From positions 62,001 through 126,000 of the forward strand of contig NZ_PPTR01000001.1 of NCBI RefSeq assembly GCF_003339845.1: 64,000 nt of DNA, given 5' to 3'. Source of the DNA: Gordonibacter sp. 28C. Its GTDB lineage: Bacteria; Actinomycetota; Coriobacteriia; Coriobacteriales; Eggerthellaceae. Below are positions 24,955 through 33,036 of this stretch, piece by piece. Numbering within the stretch: the first letter of the stretch is position 1; each line of letters begins with the position of its first letter. A program made the translations under genes and the position numbers. The notes below the pieces were generated by a model. The model did not search any database. It was not told where the DNA came from and saw only the letters and a list, made by a program, of their open reading frames with translations.

Positions 24955-26123
24955 TCGTCGTGCCGTTTTTCTCTCCTTGGCACGCGCCGCTCGTCGAGGC
25001 CGCGCTTTCCGCCGCCGGCCGGCCGTGCCGCGTGCCTGCGGCGGCGGGCGAGGACGTGGTGCGCGCCGGGTTGGAAACGGTCAACAACGACGCCTGCTAT
25101 GCGGCGCTGCTGGCCGCCGGCCGCGCGATGTCCTTGCTGCGGGAGCCCCGCAGCGGGGTCGCCGCAGACCCGGTTCGCGTGATCGTGCCGACTCCCTGCG
25201 TGTTCTGCCGAGGCGACGACGCGCCGTACCTGGTGGCGCACGCGCTCGACGTGGCCGGGCTGGGGGAGGGCGTGGGCGTCCTCGGCGCTGACGAGGCGCT
25301 GGACGCGTTGGCCGGCGACGTTCGGGCGGTCGAGCTCGTCGCCGATGCGGTGGCCTTGGGAGACGTGCTTCTGCAAACGCGTCTGCGGGTTCGGCCGTAC
25401 CTGGGCGCGGATGGGGTCCGAGGTCTCGACGACCTGCTTTCGTCGTGGCGCGAGAAGTTCTGCAAGGCGCTCTCCTCCGAGGAGCGGATTCCGTTCGAGA
25501 GCGTCTTGGACTCCTTCGACGATGCGGTGGCCGGTTTCGGCGTGCCCGAGCGCGACGGCAGGCCCGTCGTGGGCGTGGTGGGAACGGTGCCCGCCGTGTT
25601 CGACGAGGGCATGAACGCGGGTTTGGCGGCGTGCGTCGAGCGAGAAGGCTGCGAAGCGGCGCTGCCGTACCTGCTGCCGCTGGCGGCCTACGCGCTGCAG
25701 GAGAAGGGCGTCGCCGGGCCGCTGCGCACGGCGTTGGACGATCGATGCGTCGCGCTGCGAAGCCGCGCGGCGAACGGTTTCCCGTGTCCGACCGTGCAGG
25801 ATTTGGAACATGCCGCCGCAGACGTGGTGCCGGGCCATCTGGTGCAGGGAGCCGGATGGACCATCGCGGGCTACGCGCGGCTGTTCGTCCGCGCGGGCGT
25901 GGGCGACCTCGTGTACGTCAGGGCGTTCGGGTGCTTGGCCGGGCACGTGGTGGGCCAAGGCGCTCTCAAGCCCTTGCGCGCGCTATGCGCGGCCGAGGGG
26001 GAGGACGTCAACCTCGCCACGATCGAGTTCGACCCCGGCACGAGCGAGGTCAACCAGGTGAACCGCATCAAGCTTTTGACCGCCGTCGCGAAGCGCGCGG
26101 CGAAACGAAGGAGGAACCCATGA
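24951..26123 (+). CDS. Double-cubane-type/2-hydroxyacyl-CoA dehydratase-like cluster protein
   Basis: A 390-residue protein that matches the C-terminal part of long activase fusions (COG3581-like, related to double-cubane cluster proteins and HgdB/BcrB). Likely cluster cysteines are Cys49 (NNDACYAALL), Cys83 and Cys86 (TPCVFCRGDD) and Cys328 (RAFGCLAGHV); the end carries the family-like GTSEVNQVNRIKLL. It is translationally coupled to the activase upstream (ATGA) and to the MFS gene downstream (ATGA). It should receive electrons from the ATPase and reduce an unknown substrate or redox partner. No CoA-transferase or acyl-CoA gene is nearby, so CoA-ester chemistry is not supported by context. 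Confidence 0.75.
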   Translation: MIVVPFFSPWHAPLVEAALSAAGRPCRVPAAAGEDVVRAGLETVNNDACYAALLAAGRAMSLLREPRSGVAADPVRVIVPTPCVFCRGDDAPYLVAHALDVAGLGEGVGVLGADEALDALAGDVRAVELVADAVALGDVLLQTRLRVRPYLGADGVRGLDDLLSSWREKFCKALSSEERIPFESVLDSFDDAVAGFGVPERDGRPVVGVVGTVPAVFDEGMNAGLAACVEREGCEAALPYLLPLAAYALQEKGVAGPLRTALDDRCVALRSRAANGFPCPTVQDLEHAAADVVPGHLVQGAGWTIAGYARLFVRAGVGDLVYVRAFGCLAGHVVGQGALKPLRALCAAEGEDVNLATIEFDPGTSEVNQVNRIKLLTAVAKRAAKRRRNP

Positions 26124-27394
26124 ACCATCGCATGCGCTACCTTGCCACCGGCGTGCTGTCGCTGCTCTTTCTCGGCCTCATATACTCGTGGTCGAACTTC
26201 TCCGCGCCCATCGGGGAGGAGTTCGGGTGGGATCGGGAGAGCATGCGGTTCGTGTTCACCCTGTCCATCATCGCGTTCTGCTTCGGAGGCTACTTCGGGG
26301 CCAGGCTCAACGGGCGCTTCTCGTTCCGCCCGACCATGCTCATAGCGGGGGTGCTGCTGGTGGGAGGGTTCGCCTCCACCGCGCTCGTGCTGGACGCGGG
26401 CGGCCTCCCGGCGTTGTACGTGACCTACGGCGTGCTGTGCGGCGGCGGGTGCGGCATCGCCTACAACGTGATCATCGCCACGGTGAACGCGTGGTTCCCC
26501 GAGCGCGTGGGGTTCTCGTCGGGCGCGCTCATGATGGGCTTCGGGTTGGGAGGGCTCGTCTTGGGAACGGCCGCCGCCGCGGGCATCGACCTGGCAGGAT
26601 GGAGGACGGTGTTCCTGGTGCTGGCGGCGCTCATCGCAATCGTTCTGGGCGTGACCGCGCTCGTCATCAAGCCCGCTCCGATGCTCGCGTCCGGCTCCTC
26701 CAACGTTGCTGGCTCGGCCGAGGGCTCAAGCGAACATGCGGCTGCGGGCAAAGCCCTTGGCGCATCTCATGAGACGCCCATGGTGCGCACGCCGTTGTTC
26801 TGGGTCTACAGCGTGTGGGCCACCTGCGCCATCTGCGCGGGGCTCATGATCATCGGCGACGCGAAGCCGGCCGCGCTGGCCGTGGGGCTCGAGGCCGGGT
26901 TCGCCACGCTGCTCGTGGGTTTGGTGTCCACCACGAACGGGGTCGCGCGCATCGTGATCGGCGTGGTGTTCGACCGGTTCGGGCTGCGCGCGGTCATGGC
27001 GTCGGCGTCGTTGGCGGCTTTGCTCGGCGCGGTGGCGCTGGCGTGGTCGTTCGCGCCGGGCACGCGCGTCCCGGGCCTGTTCGTGGCAGGGGCTTTGCTC
27101 GTGGGCTTCTCGTACGGCTGCGTGCCGGTGATCGCCTCCGCGTTCGCCCGGAGCCAGTTCGGGCAGAAGCACTACGCCGAGAACCTCGCGCTCGCGAACT
27201 TCAACATGGCGAGCGCCGCCCTGCTCAGCTCGTTCGCCGCCGGGGGCGCGCGTGCGCTCGGCGGCGCGGACAACGGGGACTTCGCGGTGTACGCGGCGGT
27301 GACGCTCATCGTGGTGGTGGCGCTGGTGGGGTTCGCGGCGTTCTTTCGCCTGCTGCGCCGCAACGAAGCGCGCGCCGCAGAGCAGGGCCGGTAG
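26120..27394 (+). CDS. MFS transporter, OFA (oxalate/formate antiporter-like) family
   Basis: A 424-residue permease with twelve predicted helices. The start (MRYLATGVLSLLFLGLIYSWS) and the segment EEFGWDRESMRFVFTLSIIAFCFGGYFGARL are typical of the OFA subfamily, as is CGGGCGIAYNVIIATVNAWFPERVGFSSG. The A-motif-like loop in the second half is GVVFDRFGLRAVM. GGAGG precedes ATG 26120, which overlaps the stop of the cluster-protein gene. Position makes it the transport arm of the activase operon, exchanging small carboxylates. The substrate is unknown. Confidence 0.85.
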   Translation: MNHRMRYLATGVLSLLFLGLIYSWSNFSAPIGEEFGWDRESMRFVFTLSIIAFCFGGYFGARLNGRFSFRPTMLIAGVLLVGGFASTALVLDAGGLPALYVTYGVLCGGGCGIAYNVIIATVNAWFPERVGFSSGALMMGFGLGGLVLGTAAAAGIDLAGWRTVFLVLAALIAIVLGVTALVIKPAPMLASGSSNVAGSAEGSSEHAAAGKALGASHETPMVRTPLFWVYSVWATCAICAGLMIIGDAKPAALAVGLEAGFATLLVGLVSTTNGVARIVIGVVFDRFGLRAVMASASLAALLGAVALAWSFAPGTRVPGLFVAGALLVGFSYGCVPVIASAFARSQFGQKHYAENLALANFNMASAALLSSFAAGGARALGGADNGDFAVYAAVTLIVVVALVGFAAFFRLLRRNEARAAEQGR

Positions 27395-27406
27395 AGGCGC
27401 GCGGCC

Positions 27407-28396
27407 ATGAAGGGCGCGAGAACGCCGCGCGAGGGGCCTGGCGCCGAACGGGGAAGGCGAACCGCGTTGGCGCAAGCCGCGATCTGCTATGTCATCTGGG
27501 GCGTCATCCCCGTGTACTGGAAGCTTTTCTCGGCTGTCCCGCCTTTGCAGGCGCTGGCCACGCGCATGGTGTGGTCGTGCGCGTTCTCGATCGTGCTGTG
27601 CCTCGCGTTGCGCGTGCGCTTCCTGCCGCTGCTGCGCGATCGCCGCGCGTGGGCGACGTTCGGGGCCTCGAGCGTGCTCATCGCGGCCAACTGGGGCGTC
27701 TACATCTGGGCCTCCACGAGCGGTCATCTGCTCGAGACGAGCCTCGGCTTCTTCCTCTGCCCCCTCACGAGCATCGTGCTGGGGCTTGCGTGCTTCCACG
27801 AACGGCTCTCGCGCATGCAGAAGCTCGCCACGGCGCTGGCCGCCTGCGGGGCCTCCCTGTTCGCAGCGGCGCACGGCGGGTCGATTTGGATATCGCTCGT
27901 GCTGGCTGCGACGTTCAGCGCGTACGGCGCGGTCAAGAAGCGCGGCGGCTACGACGCGCTGCCCGGGATGGCCGTCGAGTCGCTGTTCGCGGCCGTCCTC
28001 GGCGCGGGGCTGTTCGCGGCCGGCTGGGTCGACCCCGGCTTCTGGGACATGGCGCGCACGGCGCCCGACGCCTTGGCGGTCACGTCGGCCGTGGGCATGG
28101 CCGTGCTGTCCGTGGGCAGCGGGGTGGTGACGGCGGGGCCGCTCGCCCTGTACTCGGCCGCCGCGAACAAGGTGCCGCTTTCGCTGCTGGGTCTGCTGCA
28201 GTACATCAGCCCCACGATCGTCATGATGCTGGCCGTGACGTGCTTCGGCGAGCTGCCCGACGTCTGGCAGCTGGCGAGCTTCGTCCTCATCTGGGCGGGG
28301 TTGGCCGCCGTGGCTTGGGAGACCCTTCGCGGGCAAGGTGGTCGAGCTGGAGGTGCTCGGCGTTCATCCGGTAAAAATCGAAAAAATAGTGCTTGA
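27407..28396 (+). CDS. rarD: RarD protein (EamA/DMT superfamily permease)
   Basis: A 329-residue membrane protein with ten predicted helices. The start after a short basic leader, AAICYVIWGVIPVYWKLFSAVPPLQALATRMVWS, is the hallmark of RarD, and further RarD-like stretches are ANWGVYIWASTSGHLLETSLGFFLCPLTSIVLG and SLLGLLQYISPTIVMMLAV. RarD was named for chloramphenicol sensitivity; the physiological substrate is not settled. It starts 12 bases after the OFA gene, so it probably rides on the same transcript, though its function need not be related to the activase. Confidence 0.88.
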   Translation: MKGARTPREGPGAERGRRTALAQAAICYVIWGVIPVYWKLFSAVPPLQALATRMVWSCAFSIVLCLALRVRFLPLLRDRRAWATFGASSVLIAANWGVYIWASTSGHLLETSLGFFLCPLTSIVLGLACFHERLSRMQKLATALAACGASLFAAAHGGSIWISLVLAATFSAYGAVKKRGGYDALPGMAVESLFAAVLGAGLFAAGWVDPGFWDMARTAPDALAVTSAVGMAVLSVGSGVVTAGPLALYSAAANKVPLSLLGLLQYISPTIVMMLAVTCFGELPDVWQLASFVLIWAGLAAVAWETLRGQGGRAGGARRSSGKNRKNSA

Positions 28397-28422
28397 AATT
28401 TTGAAAAAGCGACCGATATAAT
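28393..28422 (+). promoter_or_regulatory. Strong promoter upstream of the DHA2 exporter gene
   Basis: TTGAAA (28393-28398), 18 bases, TATAAT (28417-28422) in an AT-rich stretch overlapping the rarD stop. It leaves a 5' leader of about 185 bases before ATG 28613. Confidence 0.65.
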
Positions 28423-28488
28423 ACCCAAGGTTTCAATAACTGAATATCGTTCTTGATTGCAAACGACACATGTGGCGCCTGTTCGGCG

Positions 28489-28523
28489 CGTAAATCTGAT
28501 CACGGTACAAGATTTGATTTACG
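28489..28523. promoter_or_regulatory. Inverted repeat in the leader of the DHA2 exporter
   Basis: CGTAAATC (28489-28496) and GATTTACG (28516-28523), exact reverse complements 19 bases apart, downstream of the promoter at 28393-28422. A plausible operator for a repressor of drug efflux; no regulator gene is adjacent. Confidence 0.35.
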
Positions 28524-28612
28524 TGTACGAGACGGTTCCGAGCGTGTCGTTTTTTATTTGCCCGGAAAAGGTTCCGCTTCGCAAAGCGGGCCGTGAAGGA
28601 GGTACCCTGCTT

Positions 28613-30055
28613 ATGATCTCAACTCGGAAACCCCAGACGATCGTTGCCGTTGCGGCTTTCGCCGCGTTCTTGGCCACGTTCAATGAAACGTTCCTCAATG
28701 TGGCGTTCGCGCCTATCATGGTTGACCTGCAGGTGGACGTGTCCACGGTGCAATGGCTGGCGACGGCCTATATGCTGGGTGCGGCCGTCATGGTCCCGGT
28801 GTCGGCGTTCGCCTACCGAAGCGTACCGACGCGCCCGTTGTTTCTGGTCACGGTGGCGCTGTTGGTGGCGGGCAGCGTTGTGGGGGCGCTGGCGTCTGAT
28901 TTCGGTGTGCTGCTAACGGGGCGCATCGTGCAGGCGCTCGGCACGGGGATGCTCATCCCCATCGGCATGAACATCACGTTGCAGGTGGCTCCTCGCGAGA
29001 AACTGGGCACGTACATGGGCGTCATGGGCACCATGACCACGCTCGGTCCGTCATTGTCGGTTATCGTGGCCGGAACGCTTCTGTCGGCATTCAGCTGGCA
29101 TGCGTTGTTGTGGGTGTTCGCGGGGCTTGCGGCCGCGTGCTTCCTATTCGGGGCCGTCATGCTGGACGATATCGCCCAGCTCACGCATCCGCGTCTCGAT
29201 GCGCCGTCGGTGGCGCTGGTGGGCGTTTCGCTCGTGGGGCTTATGTACGGCGTTTCGACGGTGTTCTCGGGAAGCGTTCCCGTGGCCGCTGTTGCGGTTG
29301 CGGTCGGCTTGCTGTTCTTGGCGCTGTTCGTACGTCGGCAGCGTCGTCTCGAACAGCCGCTTATAGACCTGCGTCCTCTTTCGGTCCGTCCGTTCGTCGT
29401 CGGCGTGGTGGTGAACATGCTGGCGCTGATCACCGTTTTCGCCATGAACATCATCGTTCCCACCTACTTGCAGAGCGTGTTGGGCATGGATTCGCTCGTG
29501 GCGTCGCTTGCCCTGTTCCCGGCCATTCTGCTGTCATGCGTCGTTTCCCCTTTGGCAGGACGCGTTTACGACAAGCGGGGAGCGAAAGTGCTGTTGCCGG
29601 TGGGGTTCGCGTTCGTCTGCGTGTTCGCCGCGCTCGTGGCGTTGCTCACCCCCAGGGGGTCGGTACCGGTCATCGCCGTGCTGTACGTTCCCGTCATTTG
29701 CGGATCGGCGCTCGTCATCGGTCCGGTGCAGAGCTTCGCGCTGTCGCATTTGGACTCCGAGCTGAACCCCCACGGCGTCACCGTTATGAGCATGGGGTTC
29801 CAAGTTGCAGGTTGCATAGGGTCGTCGCTGCTCACCGGTGTGTACGCTGCTGTGCTAGCGGGCAGCGAAGCGGCCGGGTTTCCGATTTTCGAGGCGGCGA
29901 GCGAAGGCTTCCTTGCGGCCGGGTTGTTGGTGTCGGCGTTCGCGTTCGCGGGCTTCTTGCTCGCGTTGCGCGTGAGGGTGCATGAAAGGAGGCGTGCAGC
30001 GCGAATCGGCTCTGCGAAAGCTCCTGTCCCTGCAGCGGAGGCGTCGGGTTTTTAA
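28613..30055 (+). CDS. DHA2-family (14-helix) multidrug MFS exporter
   Basis: A 480-residue permease with about fourteen hydrophobic segments. Family marks are FLATFNETFLNVAFAPIMVDLQV in helix 1, VQWLATAYMLGAAVMVPVSAF in helix 2, and the motif C region GRIVQALGTGMLIPIGMNITL, typical of proton-driven drug antiporters. ATG 28613 follows AAGGAGGT by ten bases. The 14-helix architecture and motif C argue for export of cationic or lipophilic drugs; the true substrate is not predictable. It is monocistronic, with its own promoter and a leader that holds an inverted repeat. Confidence 0.88.
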   Translation: MISTRKPQTIVAVAAFAAFLATFNETFLNVAFAPIMVDLQVDVSTVQWLATAYMLGAAVMVPVSAFAYRSVPTRPLFLVTVALLVAGSVVGALASDFGVLLTGRIVQALGTGMLIPIGMNITLQVAPREKLGTYMGVMGTMTTLGPSLSVIVAGTLLSAFSWHALLWVFAGLAAACFLFGAVMLDDIAQLTHPRLDAPSVALVGVSLVGLMYGVSTVFSGSVPVAAVAVAVGLLFLALFVRRQRRLEQPLIDLRPLSVRPFVVGVVVNMLALITVFAMNIIVPTYLQSVLGMDSLVASLALFPAILLSCVVSPLAGRVYDKRGAKVLLPVGFAFVCVFAALVALLTPRGSVPVIAVLYVPVICGSALVIGPVQSFALSHLDSELNPHGVTVMSMGFQVAGCIGSSLLTGVYAAVLAGSEAAGFPIFEAASEGFLAAGLLVSAFAFAGFLLALRVRVHERRRAARIGSAKAPVPAAEASGF

Positions 30056-30228
30056 GGAGCGCGGTAGCACGGGTTTCGAGCGAAAAGACGATCAATGGGT
30101 TCTCGATCGGCTTGCTCGACGCCTGGCGAAAAACGTGCTGAGCAGGGTCTGCACGAGCCGTGGGCCGTCGAAAGAGCGAGCGTCGTCCTGGTGCGCGCGG
30201 CTCGTCGGAACCGTTGACGGGCCGGCCC

Positions 30229-30257
30229 TTTCAATTGGCTGGTCCGCGCCGTATAAT
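30229..30257 (+). promoter_or_regulatory. Promoter giving a probably leaderless mRNA
   Basis: TTTCAA (30229-30234), 17 bases, TATAAT (30252-30257). The GTG start at 30266 lies 8 bases after the -10 box, where transcription should begin, and no ribosome site precedes it. The DNA 30056-30228 shows nothing else. Confidence 0.6.
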
Positions 30258-30265
30258 GGGCCGCT

Positions 30266-31339
30266 GTGAAAAATCTAGCCGGCATACAGGATCGCATACC
30301 CACCGGGGCCTACAAACTCCTGTTGGTCGTGGCCACCGTCATATGGGGCCTCAGCTTCGTCGTCATGAAAGACGCCGTGGACGTGCTGCAGCCGGCCTAC
30401 CTCATCGGCTTCCGCTTCCTGGCCACGGGCGCCATCCTGCTCGCGCTGTTCCTCCGCCGCCTGCGCATCGCCTTCTCGCATGAGACGGCGAAGGACTACC
30501 TGGTGAAGGGTATCATCCTGGGCGTGCTGTGCTACTTGGCGTTCTGGGTGCAAACCATCGGGCTCGATCACACCACGCCGGGCAAGAACGCCTTCCTTAC
30601 GGCCACGTACTGCGTCATCGTGCCGTTCGCCTGGTGGGTCATCGCGCGCAAGCGGCCCACGGCGTTCAATCTCGTCGCCGCCGTCATGGCCGTGGCCGGC
30701 ATAGGCCTGGTGTCGCTCACGGGCTCGCTTTCCGAGCTGTCCATGGGCTTCGGCGACGCCATGACGCTGGTGTCGGCGCTGCTGTTCGCCGTGCACATCG
30801 TGTACGTGTCGAAGTTCTCCGAGACGAACGACGTGCTCGTGCTCACCACGCTCCAGTTCATCGTGGGCGGCGTGTGCGGCGTGGCGTACGGCGCCTGCTT
30901 CGAAACGCTGCCCCCGGCCGAGGCGCTCACGCCTGCCTTCTGGATAAACATGGCCTACCTCGTGGTGTTCGCCTCGTGCGTGGCGCTCGTCATCCAGAAC
31001 GTGGCGCTCGCGCACGTGCCGCCGGCGCAGGCCTCGTTGTTCCTGAGCTTGGAAAGCGTGTTCGGCGTGCTGTTCAGCGTGCTGCTGTATGGGGAAGAGA
31101 TAGGGCTTCGCCTCGTGGGCGGCTTCGCCCTCATCTTCGTTGCTATAGTGGTGAGCGAAACGTTTCCGTTGAAACGCAAAGCGGACGACGACGTGCCCGC
31201 CGTGGCGCTGGAAACCCCCGGAGGGCCCGTGGTGTCCTTGGAGGCGGCGGTTGCGCTGGACGGCCGGGGCACCTGCGATCTGGCAGCCGTCGATTCGACG
31301 CAAGAGGAGGCATCATGGAGCAAGAGCGGAACAACATAG
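30266..31339 (+). CDS. EamA-family (DMT) permease
   Basis: A 357-residue membrane protein with ten predicted helices in two EamA repeats: LLLVVATVIWGLSFVVMKDAV to the ITRKRP-like loop, then MTLVSALLFAVHIVYVSKF to the last helix with ASLFLSLESVFGVLFSVLLYGEEIG. It ends in a ~55-residue acidic and Ala/Thr/Ser-rich cytoplasmic tail that is longer than usual. Family members export amino acids or other metabolites. The start is GTG 30266, immediately downstream of a TATAAT box, so the message is probably leaderless. Its last 25 bases overlap the shikimate kinase gene in another frame. Confidence 0.85.
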   Translation: MKNLAGIQDRIPTGAYKLLLVVATVIWGLSFVVMKDAVDVLQPAYLIGFRFLATGAILLALFLRRLRIAFSHETAKDYLVKGIILGVLCYLAFWVQTIGLDHTTPGKNAFLTATYCVIVPFAWWVIARKRPTAFNLVAAVMAVAGIGLVSLTGSLSELSMGFGDAMTLVSALLFAVHIVYVSKFSETNDVLVLTTLQFIVGGVCGVAYGACFETLPPAEALTPAFWINMAYLVVFASCVALVIQNVALAHVPPAQASLFLSLESVFGVLFSVLLYGEEIGLRLVGGFALIFVAIVVSETFPLKRKADDDVPAVALETPGGPVVSLEAAVALDGRGTCDLAAVDSTQEEASWSKSGTT

Positions 31340-31827
31340 TCCTGATCGGCATGCCCAGTGCGGGCAAGTCCACGTTGGGCATCGTGCTGGCGAAGATACT
31401 GAACTACCAGTTCGTCGATGCCGACCTCGTCATTCAGAGCCAGTGCGACAAGACGCTGCAGAAGCTCATCGACGCGTGCGGCCCCGAGGGCTTCATCGAG
31501 GTGGAGAACGAGATCCTTCGCGACATCCAGGCCGAGAACTCCATCATAGCCACGGGCGGCTCGGCCGTGTACTCCGACGAGGCCATGAAGCACCTGGCCG
31601 AGATCGGACGCGTGGTGTACCTGCAGATATCCTACGAGGAGCTGGTGCGCCGCCTGCACGACTTGCAGGAGCGCGGCGTGGTGCTCAAGGGCGGCATCGG
31701 CATGAGCCTGCGCGAGCTTTACGACGAGCGCAAGCCGCTGTACGAGCAGTACGCCGAGATCACCGTGAACATCGACGACCTGTCCATCACCGCCGCCGCC
31801 CGCAAAGTGGCCGACGCGCTGCGCTAG
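31315..31827 (+). CDS. aroK: Shikimate kinase
   Basis: A 170-residue P-loop kinase matching AroK in length and motif order: Walker A GMPSAGKST (residues 12-20), FVDADLVIQ with the shikimate-contacting Asp, ENEILRD, the TGGSAVY segment (TGGG in most enzymes; one Gly is Ser here), a lid region and an LREL-YDERKPLYEQYA tail with the late-domain Arg. It phosphorylates shikimate in chorismate synthesis. ATG 31315 follows AAGAGGAGG and lies inside the 3' end of the EamA gene, so the two are translationally linked. The other aro genes are not in this window. Confidence 0.85.
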   Translation: MEQERNNIVLIGMPSAGKSTLGIVLAKILNYQFVDADLVIQSQCDKTLQKLIDACGPEGFIEVENEILRDIQAENSIIATGGSAVYSDEAMKHLAEIGRVVYLQISYEELVRRLHDLQERGVVLKGGIGMSLRELYDERKPLYEQYAEITVNIDDLSITAAARKVADALR

Positions 31828-31828
31828 G

Positions 31829-32203
31829 GTGTGCGCCGTGGATCCGATCGAGGTCGCGCCCGTCAAACCGCCGATCACCGTCGACGACTTGGACAAGCTC
31901 GACATCCGCGTGGGGCGCATCGTTCGCGTGGACGACGTTGAGAAGTCGAAGAAGCTCATCAAGATGACCGTGGACTTCGGCGCTTTCACGCGCACGATCC
32001 TCTCGGGCATGAAGGAGGAGCGCGACGATTGCAAGGCTGAGCTAGAGGGACGCCAGGCTTTGTTCGTGGTGAACATGGAACCTCGCAAGATGGCCGGCGA
32101 GGTGTCCGAGGGCATGATCTACGACATCGGCTACGAGGACGGCATCCTCCCCGCCCTCGCCGTCCCCGAGCGCGAAGTTCCCAACGGCGTGAGGCTGGGA
32201 TAG
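31829..32203 (+). CDS. tRNA-binding-domain protein (CsaA/Trbp111-like)
   Basis: A 124-residue protein that is essentially one tRNA-binding OB fold, as in CsaA, Trbp111 and the MetRS C terminus. It shows LDKLDIRVGRIVRVDDVEKSKKL, then RTILSGMKEE and LFVVNMEPRKMAGEVSEGMIY, ending in VPNGVRLG. Trbp111-type proteins bind tRNA as dimers; CsaA has been linked to chaperone activity. The start is GTG 31829 (or GTG 31838), one base after the aroK stop, so it is co-transcribed. The gene is followed by a long palindrome that contains a parS site. Confidence 0.85.
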   Translation: MCAVDPIEVAPVKPPITVDDLDKLDIRVGRIVRVDDVEKSKKLIKMTVDFGAFTRTILSGMKEERDDCKAELEGRQALFVVNMEPRKMAGEVSEGMIYDIGYEDGILPALAVPEREVPNGVRLG

Positions 32204-32241
32204 ACCGTCCCGGCTCGTCCTATATTCACGATTGCGAAAAT

Positions 32242-32269
32242 GGCCTGTGTTTCACGTGAAACACAGGCC
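32242..32269. promoter_or_regulatory. parS: parS centromere site in a 28-bp perfect palindrome
   Basis: Bases 32248-32263 read TGTTTCACGTGAAACA, the 16-bp consensus ParB-binding parS sequence with no mismatch. It sits inside a 28-bp perfect palindrome (outer ends GGCCTG and CAGGCC), 38 bases after the tRNA-binding-protein stop. ParB loads at such sites to organise and segregate the origin region. The hairpin is followed by TTGTTTTATC, so it could also work as a terminator for the upstream operon. Confidence 0.85.
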
Positions 32270-32338
32270 GTCCCTTGTTTTATCTGGGAAAACGGTATTT
32301 TGGTGATACTTCAGCTAGAGCAGCTAGAAGTTAAAATT

Positions 32339-32581
32339 TCAATTTCGATGCGCGCGATTCGTATGCTCGTCCGCTTCGCCATTCACGTACTCAATTAAAT
32401 CCCCAGGCTGACATTTCAATATCGAGCACAGCGAGTCAAGCGTCGAGAAACGTATAGACCGAACCTTGCCTGTCTTCATACGGGATAGGTTGACAGCGGT
32501 AATGCCGACATGATCGGCGAGCTCGCTAAGAGGCATCCCTCTTTCTTTCATGATGCGATCGAGATGCAGGACGATGGGCAT
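32339..32581 (-). CDS. Small XRE-family HTH regulator
   Basis: An 80-residue protein that is nearly all a Cro/CI-type HTH: LDRIMKERGMPLSELADHVGITAVNLSRMKTGKVRSIRFSTLDSLCSILKCQPGDLIEY. This YozG-like group of very short regulators is common in Firmicutes and Actinobacteria. ATG 32581 has GAGGAG 11 bases upstream. Base composition here (32204-33870) is more AT-rich than the surroundings, which may reflect acquired DNA. It is divergent from a second XRE gene at 32757. No target can be named. Confidence 0.82.
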   Translation of the reverse strand: MPIVLHLDRIMKERGMPLSELADHVGITAVNLSRMKTGKVRSIRFSTLDSLCSILKCQPGDLIEYVNGEADEHTNRAHRN

Positions 32582-32756
32582 GCTCTATCGGGCTCCTCGA
32601 CAGGGTAATTAGTCTTAGCTCTCTCGATCTGTAGCGCTTGGCAATAGCGGCAAACCGGCAGAGTCGATCAACGACAAGACCACAATACCATTTCGCAAGA
32701 GCAATTGCACACTTAAAGTGTCCAGTTTGCATAGTCAGCAATGATGAAATGAGCGT

Positions 32757-32981
32757 GTGTCCACTGATCCCAACATACGTGTGCAATTCGGTTTGCGAAT
32801 GAAAGAGCTTCGCGACGAGCGCGGATGGTCTCAGAGGAAGCTTTCGAGCGTGTGCGGGCTGAGTCACTCTTATATCGGGGATTGCGAAACCGGACGTCGC
32901 AATATCAGTTTGGACAATATCAAGAAGATAGCGAACAGTTTCGATATGACGGTGGGCGAGTTTATGAAGGACATCGACTGA
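32757..32981 (+). CDS. Small XRE-family HTH regulator
   Basis: A 74-residue HTH_3 protein: FGLRMKELRDERGWSQRKLSSVCGLSHSYIGDCETGRRNISLDNIKKIANSFDMTVGEFM, the classical five-helix Cro/CI fold with no effector domain. The start at GTG 32757 has only a weak purine-rich site, so it may be poorly or conditionally translated. It is divergent from the XRE gene at 32339-32581 and convergent with the toxin-antitoxin pair. The gene cluster resembles genomic-island cargo, but no integrase or att site is visible. Confidence 0.72.
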   Translation: MSTDPNIRVQFGLRMKELRDERGWSQRKLSSVCGLSHSYIGDCETGRRNISLDNIKKIANSFDMTVGEFMKDID

Positions 32982-33036
32982 GGCTGTCGCTTCGCGAGCG
33001 TTCATGTCGTGCGGAATGCTTATCGCGATGGGGCGC

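Noticed and set aside
21952-26123. 2-hydroxyglutaryl-CoA dehydratase or benzoyl-CoA reductase
   Set aside because: Only the activase and a double-cubane-like part are present; there are no CoA-transferase, dehydratase alpha/beta or acyl-CoA genes nearby.
32526-33005. 159-codon minus-strand frame over the second XRE gene
   Set aside because: Overlaps two recognisable HTH genes and has no motif or ribosome site.
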